Assembly: GCA_020436085.1 (NCBI GenBank)
Contig: JAGQYM010000005.1
Coordinates: forward strand, 1 to 64,000
Source of the DNA: Cyclobacteriaceae bacterium
GTDB lineage: Bacteria; Bacteroidota; Bacteroidia; Cytophagales; Cyclobacteriaceae
Direction of reading: 5' to 3'
DNA: 64,000 nucleotides
In this document: piece after piece, positions 9,230 to 17,440 of the stretch
Layout: each line of letters begins with the position of its first letter
Numbering within the stretch: the stretch's first letter is position 1
Notes under the pieces: model-generated
Database searches by the model: none
What the model saw: only the letters and a program-made list of their open reading frames with translations
Told to the model about the DNA's origin: nothing
Made by a program: the position numbers and the translations under genes

Positions 9230-10291
9230 ATGAAAAATAAAAATGTACTGGTTGCCCCCTTGGATTGGGGACTTGGACACGCCACGCGATGCATCCCGGT
9301 GATCAGAGAATTGATCTTGAATGATTGCGTTGTTTCTATTGCCACCAGTGGGAGCGCTTATACACTGCTTAAGTCTGAGTTCCCGTCACTTCAATTTTTT
9401 GAACTTCCATCATACCGAGCGAACTATAGTCAACACATTCCATTCATGCTGAATGTACTACTTCAGTTGCCAAAATTTCTAAAAGTAATCAGAGAGGAAA
9501 GAAAAGAAACTCAGAAAATCGTTGATGAGTGTGATGTTGACATTATCATATCCGATAATCGGTATGGATGTCGATCAGAAGAGGCGACTTCCGTTTTTGT
9601 AGGACATCAGTTGCACATTATCATGCCCTTTTGGCTAAAATGGTTGCAACCGATTGTAAATTATTTCAATCGACAGTATATAAAGAAGTTTGATGTCAAC
9701 TGGATTCCTGATTTTGAAAATGACGGCTATGCTGGCAAACTATCGCATCCGCGTCTTACCAATTCCAAATATGTTGGAGTTTTATCGAGATTCACTCCGG
9801 TAACAAAATCTGCTGAAGGGTTTGAGCTTGCTGTGATCCTCTCCGGTCCTGAACCACAAAGGACATTACTAGAAAAAGCGGTTATGACTCAGCTGGGACG
9901 TTCAGGTATAATGGCAATAATTGTCAGAGGCCTTCCCGCAGCAACTTCATTACCTATGATTCCCGGAATCGCGGTTGTTAACCATCTGCCAGCTGAGAAA
10001 TTACAGTCCGTTATTGCAAACTCGTCTGTGATACTCGCCAGATCGGGTTACAGCACAGTAATGGATTTAAGTCGCCTTGGTAAGAAAGCAATTTTTATTC
10101 CTACCCCAGGTCAAACTGAGCAAGAATACCTTGCCCAAGCTTTAAAGAAGAAGGCTGTAGCATTTTGTCAAAAACAGAATGAGTTTGATCTTGCGAAGGC
10201 ATTGAAGGAAGTGGAGGGTTATAAAGGATTTACAAACGATGATCAACATGATAATTTGTTGGCCGGTGCAATTCAACAATTAATCAAATGA
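9230..10291 (+). CDS. GT28/MurG-like glycosyltransferase
   Basis: A 353-residue GT-B protein starting with LVAPLDWGLGHATRCIPVI, the GHATR motif typical of MurG/GT28-type enzymes widespread in Bacteroidota. The C-terminal domain has RSGYSTVMDLSRLGKKAIFI and PTPGQTEQEYLA, which correspond to the donor-nucleotide binding region. It probably transfers a UDP-sugar (MurG-like enzymes use UDP-GlcNAc) at the cytoplasmic face of the membrane. The ATG at 9230 follows the deacetylase stop by 11 bp, and its stop overlaps the tatD start as ATGA. It is not MurG itself, because the usual cell-wall neighbours are absent. Confidence 0.75.
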   Translation: MKNKNVLVAPLDWGLGHATRCIPVIRELILNDCVVSIATSGSAYTLLKSEFPSLQFFELPSYRANYSQHIPFMLNVLLQLPKFLKVIREERKETQKIVDECDVDIIISDNRYGCRSEEATSVFVGHQLHIIMPFWLKWLQPIVNYFNRQYIKKFDVNWIPDFENDGYAGKLSHPRLTNSKYVGVLSRFTPVTKSAEGFELAVILSGPEPQRTLLEKAVMTQLGRSGIMAIIVRGLPAATSLPMIPGIAVVNHLPAEKLQSVIANSSVILARSGYSTVMDLSRLGKKAIFIPTPGQTEQEYLAQALKKKAVAFCQKQNEFDLAKALKEVEGYKGFTNDDQHDNLLAGAIQQLIK

Positions 10292-11070
10292 GCTATTGGG
10301 TTGATACACATGCTCACATCTATTCAAGTGATTTTGATGGGGAAAAGGAAGATGTAATCAAACGTTGTAAAGAAGCTGGCGTAAAAAAAATCTTTATGCC
10401 AAACATCGATCACACGTCCATAGATGCAATGATGGAGTGGGAGACAACCAAAGATCCCGTATGTATTTCCATGATGGGATTGCATCCATGTTCGGTAAAA
10501 AAGGACTTCGAAAAAGAATTGTATTTGGTTGAGAGTTGGCTTTCGAAAAGGACATTTGCAGCCGTTGGCGAAATGGGTACCGATCTTTACTGGGACAAGT
10601 CGTTTTGGGAAGAACAGAAGGAAGCTTTCAAAATTCAGGTGGCTTGGGCGAAGCACTATGATTTGCCGATAGTCATCCACTGTCGTGAATCAATTGACGA
10701 AACAATAGCACTTGTTGAAGAACTTAAAACGGAAAAACTAAGAGGAGTTTTTCATTGCTTCACAGGAACAGTCGAGCAGGCGGCACGAATAAATAAACTT
10801 GGATTTTATTTGGGCATAGGTGGGGTAGCGACATTCAAAAACTCTGGCATGGACAAAGTGATTCCGAAACTTGATTCAGAATACATAATTCTGGAAACGG
10901 ACAGCCCGTACCTCAGTCCAGTACCTCACCGAGGAAAACGAAACGAACCATCGTACATTCCTCTTATCGCTGAAAAGGTTGCTCAACTGATGAACAAACA
11001 GCTGGACGAAATTCAAAACACAACAACTAAAAATGCTCTGAAGCTTTTTGAGAAAAGGAATGAATTATAA
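10288..11070 (+). CDS. TatD family metal-dependent hydrolase
   Basis: A 260-residue amidohydrolase-fold protein with the TatD metal ligands: THAHIY near residue 6, GEMGTDLY near residue 93, VIHCRES, FHCFTG and LETDSPYLSP. TatD proteins are 3'-5' deoxyribonucleases or exonucleases acting on DNA or RNA. The ATG overlaps the stop of the glycosyltransferase by 4 nt. The asparaginase start lies 11 nt inside its 3' end, so the genes are translationally coupled. The exact paralogue (TatD, YcfH or YjjV) cannot be decided by eye. Confidence 0.88.
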   Translation: MSYWVDTHAHIYSSDFDGEKEDVIKRCKEAGVKKIFMPNIDHTSIDAMMEWETTKDPVCISMMGLHPCSVKKDFEKELYLVESWLSKRTFAAVGEMGTDLYWDKSFWEEQKEAFKIQVAWAKHYDLPIVIHCRESIDETIALVEELKTEKLRGVFHCFTGTVEQAARINKLGFYLGIGGVATFKNSGMDKVIPKLDSEYIILETDSPYLSPVPHRGKRNEPSYIPLIAEKVAQLMNKQLDEIQNTTTKNALKLFEKRNEL

Positions 11071-12124
11071 AAAGATCAATGTTAATACAGCTCTTCCGTC
11101 AAATCCCAGAGCTAGAGTGATGATTATCTACACGGGCGGAACATTGGGTATGACCCACGATGAAAATGGTGTGTTGATTCCGTTTGATTTTCAGCACATA
11201 TTAAATCATCTGCCAACACTCAAAAGCCTTCGACTTGATGTCACCGTTATCTCGTTTGAAACGCCCATCGATTCTTCCAATATTCAACCTGAACATTGGC
11301 AGGCGATAGGTCAAATCATTTTTGATAATTACTCCGAGCAGGATGGCTTTGTTGTCCTTCACGGAACGGATACGATGGCATTCACTTCATCTGCATTGAG
11401 TTTTATGCTGCGTGGTTTGACCAAGCCCGTGATCTTTACAGGTGCACAGCTACCAATAGTCGAACCCAGATCAGACGCTCGCGAAAATTTGATCACTGCG
11501 TTAGAGATTGCTTCCGATACGTTGAATGGAAAGCCTCGCGTACCTGAGGTTTGTATTTACTTTGATTACGAACTAATCCGCGGCTGTCGCGCCAAAAAAG
11601 TAGAAAGCATGCATTTCGATGCATTCCAATCGGAGAATTACCCGGTGTTGGCGAAGGCGGGAGTGAAGATTGATTATGAAGTGGATGCAATCTCAACCGC
11701 GGCCACAAAGCCATTGGAACTATGGTCCAGGTTTGATACAAATGTTTCACTCCTTAAACTTTTCCCTGGAATACGTGCTGAAACAGTTCAGTCTATTTTG
11801 GACACGCCCGGCCTGAAAGCCTTGGTGCTGGAAACTTACGGATCTGGAAATGCTCCTAATGCCGAGTGGTTTTTAGAACCTCTTGCCACCGCTATAAAAA
11901 ATGGAATACTAGTAGTCAATATTTCACAATGCCCAGGAGGGATGGTGATGCAAGGCAAATATGAAACCAGCAAAGCGCTGAGCGATATCGGAGTAATTAG
12001 TGGAGCAGATATGACCACCGAGGCCGCAGTGACGAAACTGATGCTGCTGCTGGGACAATTTGGTGCTGATCGCGCCAAGGAGTTGATCAGCCAATCGCTC
12101 TCCGGAGAGTTAACATTAACTTGA
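11060..12124 (+). CDS. ansA: Type I (cytoplasmic) L-asparaginase
   Basis: About 354 residues matching cytoplasmic asparaginases. The first catalytic threonine lies in YTGGTLGM near the N-terminus, the second in LHGTDTMAFTSSAL, with GAQLP following. It hydrolyses asparagine to aspartate and ammonia. No signal peptide is visible, which fits the type I enzyme rather than the periplasmic type II. The ATG at 11060 follows an AAAAGG stretch and is preferred over a TTG at 11048; either way the start lies inside tatD. Two hairpins directly follow the stop codon. Confidence 0.88.
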   Translation: MNYKKINVNTALPSNPRARVMIIYTGGTLGMTHDENGVLIPFDFQHILNHLPTLKSLRLDVTVISFETPIDSSNIQPEHWQAIGQIIFDNYSEQDGFVVLHGTDTMAFTSSALSFMLRGLTKPVIFTGAQLPIVEPRSDARENLITALEIASDTLNGKPRVPEVCIYFDYELIRGCRAKKVESMHFDAFQSENYPVLAKAGVKIDYEVDAISTAATKPLELWSRFDTNVSLLKLFPGIRAETVQSILDTPGLKALVLETYGSGNAPNAEWFLEPLATAIKNGILVVNISQCPGGMVMQGKYETSKALSDIGVISGADMTTEAAVTKLMLLLGQFGADRAKELISQSLSGELTLT

Positions 12125-12128
12125 TGTT

Positions 12129-12166
12129 ACTGCCGCAATCTGGGGCAGTGTAGGTCATCAACCTAC
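12129..12166 (+). terminator. Two adjacent hairpins after ansA
   Basis: Bases 12129-12149 form a near-perfect hairpin (ACTGCCGCA pairing with TGGGGCAGT, one mismatch, 3-nt loop). About 12150-12166 form a second (GTAGGT, loop CATCA, ACCTAC). There is no U-tract, so this may be a 3'-end stabiliser or a weak terminator rather than a classical intrinsic terminator. It lies between the ansA stop and the 3' end of the tRNA gene on the other strand. Confidence 0.4.
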
Positions 12167-12195
12167 CAAGTGTAAGGTTGAAAGATTTGCAGAAG

Positions 12196-12283
12196 CGGAG
12201 AGGGAGGGATTCGAACCCTCGATACCCTTTTGGGGTATACCCGCTTTCCAGGCGAGCCAATTAAGCCACTCTTGCACCTCTCC
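12196..12283 (-). tRNA. tRNA-Ser (anticodon GGA)
   Basis: The minus strand folds into an 88-nt serine tRNA. The acceptor stem is GGAGAGG/CCTCTCC with discriminator G. The D-arm is AGTGGCTTAATTGGC-like, the anticodon loop CTGGAAA gives anticodon GGA, and a long class II variable arm (GGGTATACCCC...GGGTATC) is characteristic of Ser. The T-loop is GGTTCGAATCC. CCA is not encoded. With its flanks it occupies the gene-poor stretch 12125-12528; the remainder, 12284-12463, shows no other feature I can support. Confidence 0.95.
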
Positions 12284-12463
12284 GAAAAATGAGGCACAAA
12301 GAAATAGATAATATCTCCGATGAACAAGATTGATACATTTTTCAAGTAGTGATTAAGAAATTTATTCAACAAAGAAAATTTTGTGTGACCAAGGGAATGA
12401 TAAAGCATTGTATGGTCAGGCTTGAGATAACTTGCAGAGAATTTCGGATTTTTTTTTGGAAAT

Positions 12464-12496
12464 TTTGCTTCTAAATCAACAAATCGTTTAATTTTG
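12464..12496 (+). promoter_or_regulatory. Bacteroidota-type promoter for the exbB cluster
   Basis: TTTG at 12464-12467 and TAATTTTG at 12489-12496, separated by 21 nt, match the Bacteroidota -33 TTTG / -7 TAnnTTTG pattern. The exbB ATG follows 33 nt downstream. Seen directly; activity is inferred. Confidence 0.65.
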
Positions 12497-12528
12497 GCCA
12501 CTTCAAGTAATATCTTAAACCTTAAACC

Positions 12529-13350
12529 ATGAAAAAACAATTTGCTATTCTCGCTCTATTTGGGGTCTTGACTTTTGGCTCCTACTCTGTTGCTCTGGCG
12601 CAGGATGGAGACTCTACTCAGACTGAGAGCGTGCAGGAAGAAGCGGCTGTAGCTTCAGAACAGGAGGCTCCTATGACTGAAGACATGTCTGCAGAAGTAG
12701 CTGCTGCTGACGATGCCGGCTTCCATCAAAGAATTAAAGAGAAATTTATCGAGGGTGGTGCCAGCTTTATGTGGCCAATCCTTATCTGTCTCATATTCGG
12801 TTTGGCTGTATCCATCGAGAGGATCATCACATTGAACCTTGCTACAACCAACACCAAAAAACTTTTGAGCCAAATTGAAGATGCACTTGCTAAAGGCGGC
12901 ATCGAGGCGGCAAAAGATGTTACTAAAAACACAAAAGGTCCTGTTGCATCTATCTTCACTCAAGGTCTTATGAGATCTTCGGAAGGAATGGAAATGGTTG
13001 AGAAGTCAATCGTTTCTTATGGAGGTGTTGAAATGGGTCGCCTTGAAAAAGGACTTATCTGGATCTCACTTTTTATATCACTCGGACCGATGCTCGGATT
13101 CTTCGGAACTGTAATCGGGATGGTGGGTGCCTTCGATGCGATCGAGGCAGCTGGTGATATCTCTCCTCAAGTTGTGGCCGGTGGTATGAAGACTGCCTTG
13201 TTGACAACAGTAGGAGGTTTGATTGTGGGTATGATCCTACAAGTATTCTATAACTATCTGGTTTCTAAGATCGACAACCTGGTAAACGACATGGAAGATG
13301 CTTCTATCTCGTTGGTTGATATTCTTGTGAAACACAAAATTGTAAAATAA
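12529..13350 (+). CDS. exbB: ExbB/TolQ/MotA-type proton channel subunit
   Basis: A 273-residue protein. A signal-peptide-like N-terminus (MKKQFAILALFGVLTFG...VALAQ) leads into an acidic, low-complexity linker (about residues 25-65). Three membrane segments follow, the first in SFMWPILICLIFGLAVSIER and the other two in the conserved MotA/TolQ/ExbB block (SLGPMLGFFGTVIGMVGAF and TTVGGLIVGMIL). With ExbD it forms the inner-membrane motor that uses proton motive force to energise TonB-dependent outer-membrane transporters. The extended, apparently cleaved N-terminus is common in Bacteroidota ExbB. It is first of four genes in a row; the TonB partner is not in the window. Confidence 0.9.
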   Translation: MKKQFAILALFGVLTFGSYSVALAQDGDSTQTESVQEEAAVASEQEAPMTEDMSAEVAAADDAGFHQRIKEKFIEGGASFMWPILICLIFGLAVSIERIITLNLATTNTKKLLSQIEDALAKGGIEAAKDVTKNTKGPVASIFTQGLMRSSEGMEMVEKSIVSYGGVEMGRLEKGLIWISLFISLGPMLGFFGTVIGMVGAFDAIEAAGDISPQVVAGGMKTALLTTVGGLIVGMILQVFYNYLVSKIDNLVNDMEDASISLVDILVKHKIVK

Positions 13351-13351
13351 C

Positions 13352-13669
13352 ATGGAAGACATTGGATTGTATGTAGGTTACGTCCTGTTCATAGTAGCAG
13401 TAGGCGCAGCCGCTATCCTTCCACTAATCTCTGCTCTTAAGTCACCCAAAGACCTGATGAAATCATTGATGGGCGTGGGTGCACTTTTAGTGCTGTTCCT
13501 CGTTTCTTACGCTCTTGCGGGATCTGAAGTAACAGCAAAATATGTAGCGCAGGGAGTAGGAGAAGGAAGTTCAAAGTTGATAGGTGCAGGTTTAACCATG
13601 TTCTACATCGTGTTTGTCCTGGCCCTATTGGGAATAGTGTATTCAGAAATTAACAAAGCCCTAAAGTAA
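13352..13669 (+). CDS. Small three-helix membrane protein between exbB and exbD
   Basis: A 105-residue protein with three hydrophobic helices (about 5-25, 40-57, 82-100) and a glycine-rich loop (GVGEGSSKLIGAG). It starts 1 bp after the exbB stop, and its TAA overlaps the exbD ATG. I know proteins of this kind in the same position in other Bacteroidota exb clusters, but no function has been assigned. By position it could be an accessory subunit of the ExbB-ExbD motor; this is inference. Confidence 0.75.
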   Translation: MEDIGLYVGYVLFIVAVGAAAILPLISALKSPKDLMKSLMGVGALLVLFLVSYALAGSEVTAKYVAQGVGEGSSKLIGAGLTMFYIVFVLALLGIVYSEINKALK

Positions 13670-14226
13670 TGGCACGGAATACTCCTGAAATACCCAACGC
13701 GTCAATGGCTGACATCGCTTTCTTGTTGCTGACCTTTTTCTTGGTGACAACTACGATGCCCAACGACAAGGGGTTGAGTATGCAGCTTCCACCGCCACCC
13801 GAGGCCCAACCACCAGAAGATGTTAAGATTCAGGAGCGTAACCTGTTTAAAATTCAGGTTAACTCTTCTGATGCGTTGCTGGTGGAGGGAGAACCAATGG
13901 CGGATGTCGATGGACTTAAGGATATGATCAAGAAATTTATTCTCAACAATGGGCAGGATCCGAACAGTTCGGACAGCCCTGAGAAAGCGATCGTATCATT
14001 TAAGACCGACCGGGGAACTACGCACAAAAGATTCGTAGAGATTTTGGATATTATACAAGCCTCCTATTACGACATCTATGCTGAACAAGCTGGTGTTACA
14101 AATGAGGAATTCCGAAAAATCGCTTCGGATCTGAACAACCCAGATAATAAACGAATCTATGACAAAGGCCGTGAAGGTATCCCTATGGGTATCTCCATCG
14201 CTGAGCCAACAAAGATTGGAAACTGA
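13669..14226 (+). CDS. exbD: ExbD/TolR family protein 1
   Basis: A 185-residue protein with a short cytoplasmic N-terminus, one membrane helix (SMADIAFLLLTFFLVTTTM) and a periplasmic domain. The helix carries the conserved proton-path aspartate in MADIAFLLL. It is longer than typical ExbD (about 140 residues), with an insertion in the periplasmic part (NGQDPNSSDSPEKA) and a longer C-terminus, as often seen in Bacteroidota. It overlaps the preceding gene by 1 nt and is followed by a second ExbD copy 12 bp later. Confidence 0.9.
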   Translation: MARNTPEIPNASMADIAFLLLTFFLVTTTMPNDKGLSMQLPPPPEAQPPEDVKIQERNLFKIQVNSSDALLVEGEPMADVDGLKDMIKKFILNNGQDPNSSDSPEKAIVSFKTDRGTTHKRFVEILDIIQASYYDIYAEQAGVTNEEFRKIASDLNNPDNKRIYDKGREGIPMGISIAEPTKIGN

Positions 14227-14238
14227 TAAAATTGAGCT

Positions 14239-14703
14239 ATGTCAAAGTTTAGGAAGAAAACCAAAGTAAAGCAGGACATCCCAACCTCATCAATGCCTGA
14301 TGTGGTGTTTATGTTGCTGTTTTTCTTCATGGTGACCACTGAATTGCGCAAGACAGCCGTAGATGTGATGCAGAGAATTCCTCAAGCTACACAACTCAGG
14401 AAGTTGCAGCGTAAGTCGCTGGTGACCAATCTATACATCGGAGAGCCTAAGAAATCCGAGCAGTTTGGAACTGAACCCAAGATTCAGGCGGAAGATGTTT
14501 TTATCGAAGCCAACGATATTATCCTTTGGGTAAACCGCGAGAAGGATAAATTGCCTGAAAACGAAAGAGAACAGCTAACTGTAGCGTTGAAGGTTGATGC
14601 AGAGGCAAAAAGAGGAATCATTGCCGATGTTGAAACACAACTTAGGAAAGCAAATGCAAGGAAGATACTTTACTCTACCTTGCAGAAATCGGACAAAAGA
14701 TAA
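14239..14703 (+). CDS. exbD: ExbD/TolR family protein 2
   Basis: A 154-residue protein with a basic N-terminus (SKFRKKTKVKQDIP), one helix with the conserved aspartate (SMPDVVFMLLFFFMVTTEL) and a periplasmic domain. It is a second, diverged ExbD; motors with two ExbD types are usual in Bacteroidota and may form heterodimers inside the ExbB pentamer (inference). It is the last gene of the exb unit and is followed by an intrinsic terminator. Confidence 0.9.
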   Translation: MSKFRKKTKVKQDIPTSSMPDVVFMLLFFFMVTTELRKTAVDVMQRIPQATQLRKLQRKSLVTNLYIGEPKKSEQFGTEPKIQAEDVFIEANDIILWVNREKDKLPENEREQLTVALKVDAEAKRGIIADVETQLRKANARKILYSTLQKSDKR

Positions 14704-14728
14704 ATTGTTTTTTCACTTGAAATAGTTG

Positions 14729-14764
14729 GAGCCCCTTCCGGTAATTCACCGAAGGGGTTCTTTC
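14729..14764 (+). terminator. Intrinsic terminator after exbD2
   Basis: CCCCTTCCGGT, loop AATTC, ACCGAAGGGG form a strong stem (one mismatch) followed by TTCTTTC. It separates the exb unit from the UMF1 transporter gene, whose ATG lies a few bases further on. Confidence 0.75.
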
Positions 14765-14768
14765 ATTT

Positions 14769-16079
14769 ATGACCTCTATTGCTCTACCTCAACTGAACGA
14801 TTCGAGGATCGTAAGAGCCTGGTGTATGTACGACTGGGCCAATTCAGTTTATTCACTGGTAATTACTTCAGCCATCTTTCCTATTTACTACAAGGCTGTT
14901 GCAGTTACTGACAACGGTGATATGGTAAATTTCCTTGGCTTCACACTTGAGAACTCAGTCCTTTATACCTATGCGTTGTCTTTTTCTTTCTTAGTAGTCG
15001 CTGCTATCCTTCCGCTTCTGTCGGGAGTAGCTGATTATGCGGGCAAGAAAAAGGCATTCATGAAAGTATTCGTAGTCACTGGAAGTGCTGCCTGCATGGG
15101 TCTATTTTTCTTTAGGGATATCAATAGCCTGGAGTGGGGAATATTTTGTTCGATCATGGCGAGTATCGGGTATTCGGGGAGTCTCGTGTTCTATGACGCA
15201 TTCCTTCCGGAGATCGTAACTCTGGACCGATATGACGCAACCAGCGCACGAGGATATTCGATGGGCTACTATGGCAGTGTAATATTGATGGTCATCTGTT
15301 TGCTTATAATTACCTACTCAGCTTCGTTTGGTTTTCCGACTGAGGGACATGCAGTTAGATTTACATTTCTGCTAGTTGGGCTCTGGTGGATAGGCTTCTC
15401 AAGCATTACATTCCGTTTCATGCCTGAGAATCCTTATGGTAGAAAACCAGAGGGAAATATCTGGACGAAAGGATATGCTGAGTTGCTAAAAGTTTGGCAA
15501 AGCCTCAAGGCATCTCCCGATCTTAAAAGGTACCTATTGGCCTTCTTCTTTTTCAACATGGGAGTGCAAACCGTGATGTATCTGGCCACATTGTTTGGCA
15601 CCGATGTACTTCAACTCGACAGCTCTAAATTGATACTCACAATCCTACTTATCCAATTAGTCGCCTCGGTGGGAGCATGGCTGTCAGCAAGGTTTTCGGC
15701 AAGGTATGGTAACAAAACGACCTTGTTGCTGATGATCGCAATTTGGATTGTGGTATGCGTTGCAGCATATTTTATTGCTACGGAGTTTCAATTCTACGCG
15801 CTGGCGTTTGTAGTAGGGATGATCATGGGTGGTGTGCAGTCATTGGCTCGAGCAACTTACACCAAGTTGATTCCGGAAAACGCCATCGATCATGCATCCT
15901 ATTTCAGCTTCTTCGATGTGACCTATAACCTCTCCATAGTTTTTGGTACGTTCTCCTACGGTTTGATCAATCAAATTACCGGAAGTATGAGAAACAGTGC
16001 GTTGGCTTTGGCGGTGTTTTTTGTGATCGGCATGATCGCGCTCACTCAAGTGAAGTCTACAAACCTTAGGAAGACTTAA
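14769..16079 (+). CDS. MFS transporter, UMF1 family
   Basis: A 436-residue protein with about 12 membrane segments. It begins with the UMF1/ATG22-like signature RAWCMYDWANSVYSLVITSAIFP, and later has GYSGSLVFYDAFLP and RGYSMGYYGS, typical of the family. UMF1 proteins are related to the fungal vacuolar amino-acid exporter Atg22; the bacterial substrate is unknown. The ATG lies immediately downstream of the exbD2 terminator, leaving little room for a separate promoter. It converges with the AMP nucleosidase gene with a 4-nt overlap. Confidence 0.85.
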   Translation: MTSIALPQLNDSRIVRAWCMYDWANSVYSLVITSAIFPIYYKAVAVTDNGDMVNFLGFTLENSVLYTYALSFSFLVVAAILPLLSGVADYAGKKKAFMKVFVVTGSAACMGLFFFRDINSLEWGIFCSIMASIGYSGSLVFYDAFLPEIVTLDRYDATSARGYSMGYYGSVILMVICLLIITYSASFGFPTEGHAVRFTFLLVGLWWIGFSSITFRFMPENPYGRKPEGNIWTKGYAELLKVWQSLKASPDLKRYLLAFFFFNMGVQTVMYLATLFGTDVLQLDSSKLILTILLIQLVASVGAWLSARFSARYGNKTTLLLMIAIWIVVCVAAYFIATEFQFYALAFVVGMIMGGVQSLARATYTKLIPENAIDHASYFSFFDVTYNLSIVFGTFSYGLINQITGSMRNSALALAVFFVIGMIALTQVKSTNLRKT

Positions 16080-16846
16080 TAGCGTAGGTGCTTTACCGTA
16101 ATGCCTTTGTTGATCAGTTGCTTTAGCGACTCGATACCGATCTTCAAATGCAAATCAACAAATTTGGATGTTACCTGCTTGTCACTCTCCTGCGTTTTCA
16201 CTCCCTCCGCAATCATCGGCTGATCGGATACCAGTAACAAGGCTCCAGCCGGAATTTCGTTGAAAAAAGCAGTGGAAAAGATGGTGGCTGTTTCCATGTC
16301 GATTGCCATTACTCGAATCTTCCGAAGATACTCTTTGAATGGCTCGTCCCATTCCCATACTCTTCGGTTGGTAGTATAAACTGTTCCCGTCCAATAGTCT
16401 TGATCATGATCACGAATAGTGGTGGAGATCGCCTTCTGCAAAGCGAAAGCTGGCAATGCCGGCACCTCTGGTGGTAAATAGTCGTTGGAGGTACCTTCTC
16501 CTCGAATAGCTGCAATCGGCAAAATGAAGTCGCCAAGTTCATTTTTTTTCTTCAAGCCTCCGCACTTGCCCAAAAACAGGACGGCAGAAGGTTTGATGGC
16601 AGAAAGGCAATCTATGATCGTGGCCGCGTTAGGACTACCCATACCGAAGTTAATAATAGTAATTCCTTCAGCTGTTGCACTCATCATCGCCTTATTCTCA
16701 CCCAGCACAGGCACATTGTGCCACTCCGCAAACTTATAAACATAGTTGTCGAAGTTGGTAAGGAGAATATCATTGCCAAAATCGCTGAGCTTCATGCCAG
16801 TATACCTCGGCAGCCAGTTTTCTACAATTTCCTGCTTGGTTTTCAT
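16076..16846 (-). CDS. amn: AMP nucleosidase
   Basis: A 256-residue phosphorylase-fold protein with INFGMGSPNAATIIDCLSAI, LFLGKCGGL, VYTTNRRVWEWDEPFKEY and the substrate-site AIDMETATIFST. It corresponds to the short Bacteroidota AMP nucleosidases that hydrolyse AMP to adenine and ribose 5-phosphate. The E. coli enzyme has an extra N-terminal domain that is absent here. It stands alone and converges with the UMF1 transporter. A general purine nucleoside phosphorylase is the alternative, but the WEWDEPFKEY region favours Amn. Confidence 0.85.
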   Translation of the reverse strand: MKTKQEIVENWLPRYTGMKLSDFGNDILLTNFDNYVYKFAEWHNVPVLGENKAMMSATAEGITIINFGMGSPNAATIIDCLSAIKPSAVLFLGKCGGLKKKNELGDFILPIAAIRGEGTSNDYLPPEVPALPAFALQKAISTTIRDHDQDYWTGTVYTTNRRVWEWDEPFKEYLRKIRVMAIDMETATIFSTAFFNEIPAGALLLVSDQPMIAEGVKTQESDKQVTSKFVDLHLKIGIESLKQLINKGITVKHLRY

Positions 16847-16940
16847 AGTCTGCAGTTTAATTCAAAGTTACGATTCTTCGAATTACCAAAATGTCAATAA
16901 ACCACTCTCAAGACGTTCATTAATCTTTATTTTGCGGTCC

Positions 16941-17384
16941 ATGACGCCACTAAACCTCCCGGCCATAGAACCTAATCTGAGAAAGGAGGAGGGGAGAGTC
17001 TGGATATTTGACGTGGTTCGAAAGAAGTATGTTGTACTTACTCCAGAGGAATGGGTGCGACAGCATTTCCTCCAGCACCTTATCCAAAACCTAAAATATC
17101 CCAAGTCTCTTTTTCGGATCGAAAGCAGCCTGACCTATAACAAGGTTCAGAAACGCTCGGATATCCTCGTACATGATCGTTTGGGTAAGCCCTGGATGTT
17201 GATTGAATGTAAGTCTTCTTCGATCAAACTCACGCAGAAGGCCTTCAATCAAATTGCAGTTTATAATATGACAGTAGGCGCTACTTACCTTGCCGTAACC
17301 AATGGAATGATACACTATTGTTGGAAAGCCCCGAAGCCTGGCGAAGAGCCTGTATTCCTAGATAGTTTTCCTACATTCCAATAG
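16941..17384 (+). CDS. HsdR N-terminal-like (type I restriction nuclease domain) protein
   Basis: A 147-residue protein with a PD-(D/E)XK-type core like the HSDR_N_2 domain: RSDILVHDRLGKPWMLIECKSSSI, where D and ECK are the catalytic residues. No helicase, HsdM or HsdS partner is nearby, so this is a stand-alone nuclease-domain protein, a form common across Bacteroidota and of unknown role. The ATG at 16941 is preferred; upstream codons in the same frame run into the divergent amn gene. It ends 26 bp before a bidirectional terminator shared with ald. Confidence 0.75.
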   Translation: MTPLNLPAIEPNLRKEEGRVWIFDVVRKKYVVLTPEEWVRQHFLQHLIQNLKYPKSLFRIESSLTYNKVQKRSDILVHDRLGKPWMLIECKSSSIKLTQKAFNQIAVYNMTVGATYLAVTNGMIHYCWKAPKPGEEPVFLDSFPTFQ

Positions 17385-17410
17385 ATCTGAAAAAAACGAT
17401 TTTGCAATAA

Positions 17411-17434
17411 AAAAGCCCCGATGTCGGGGCTTTG
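17411..17434. terminator. Bidirectional intrinsic terminator
   Basis: AAAGCCCCGA, loop TG, TCGGGGCTTT makes a perfect 10-bp stem flanked by A-rich and T-rich runs on both sides. It therefore works for the HsdR-like gene on the plus strand and for ald on the minus strand. Confidence 0.85.
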
Positions 17435-17440
17435 AAAATT

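Noticed and set aside
12163-12540. 125-residue minus-strand ORF
   Set aside because: It runs straight through tRNA-Ser(GGA) and the exbB promoter; composition is not protein-like.
16709-16721. Palindrome GGCACATTGTGCC
   Set aside because: Lies inside the coding region of AMP nucleosidase and is explained by codons there.
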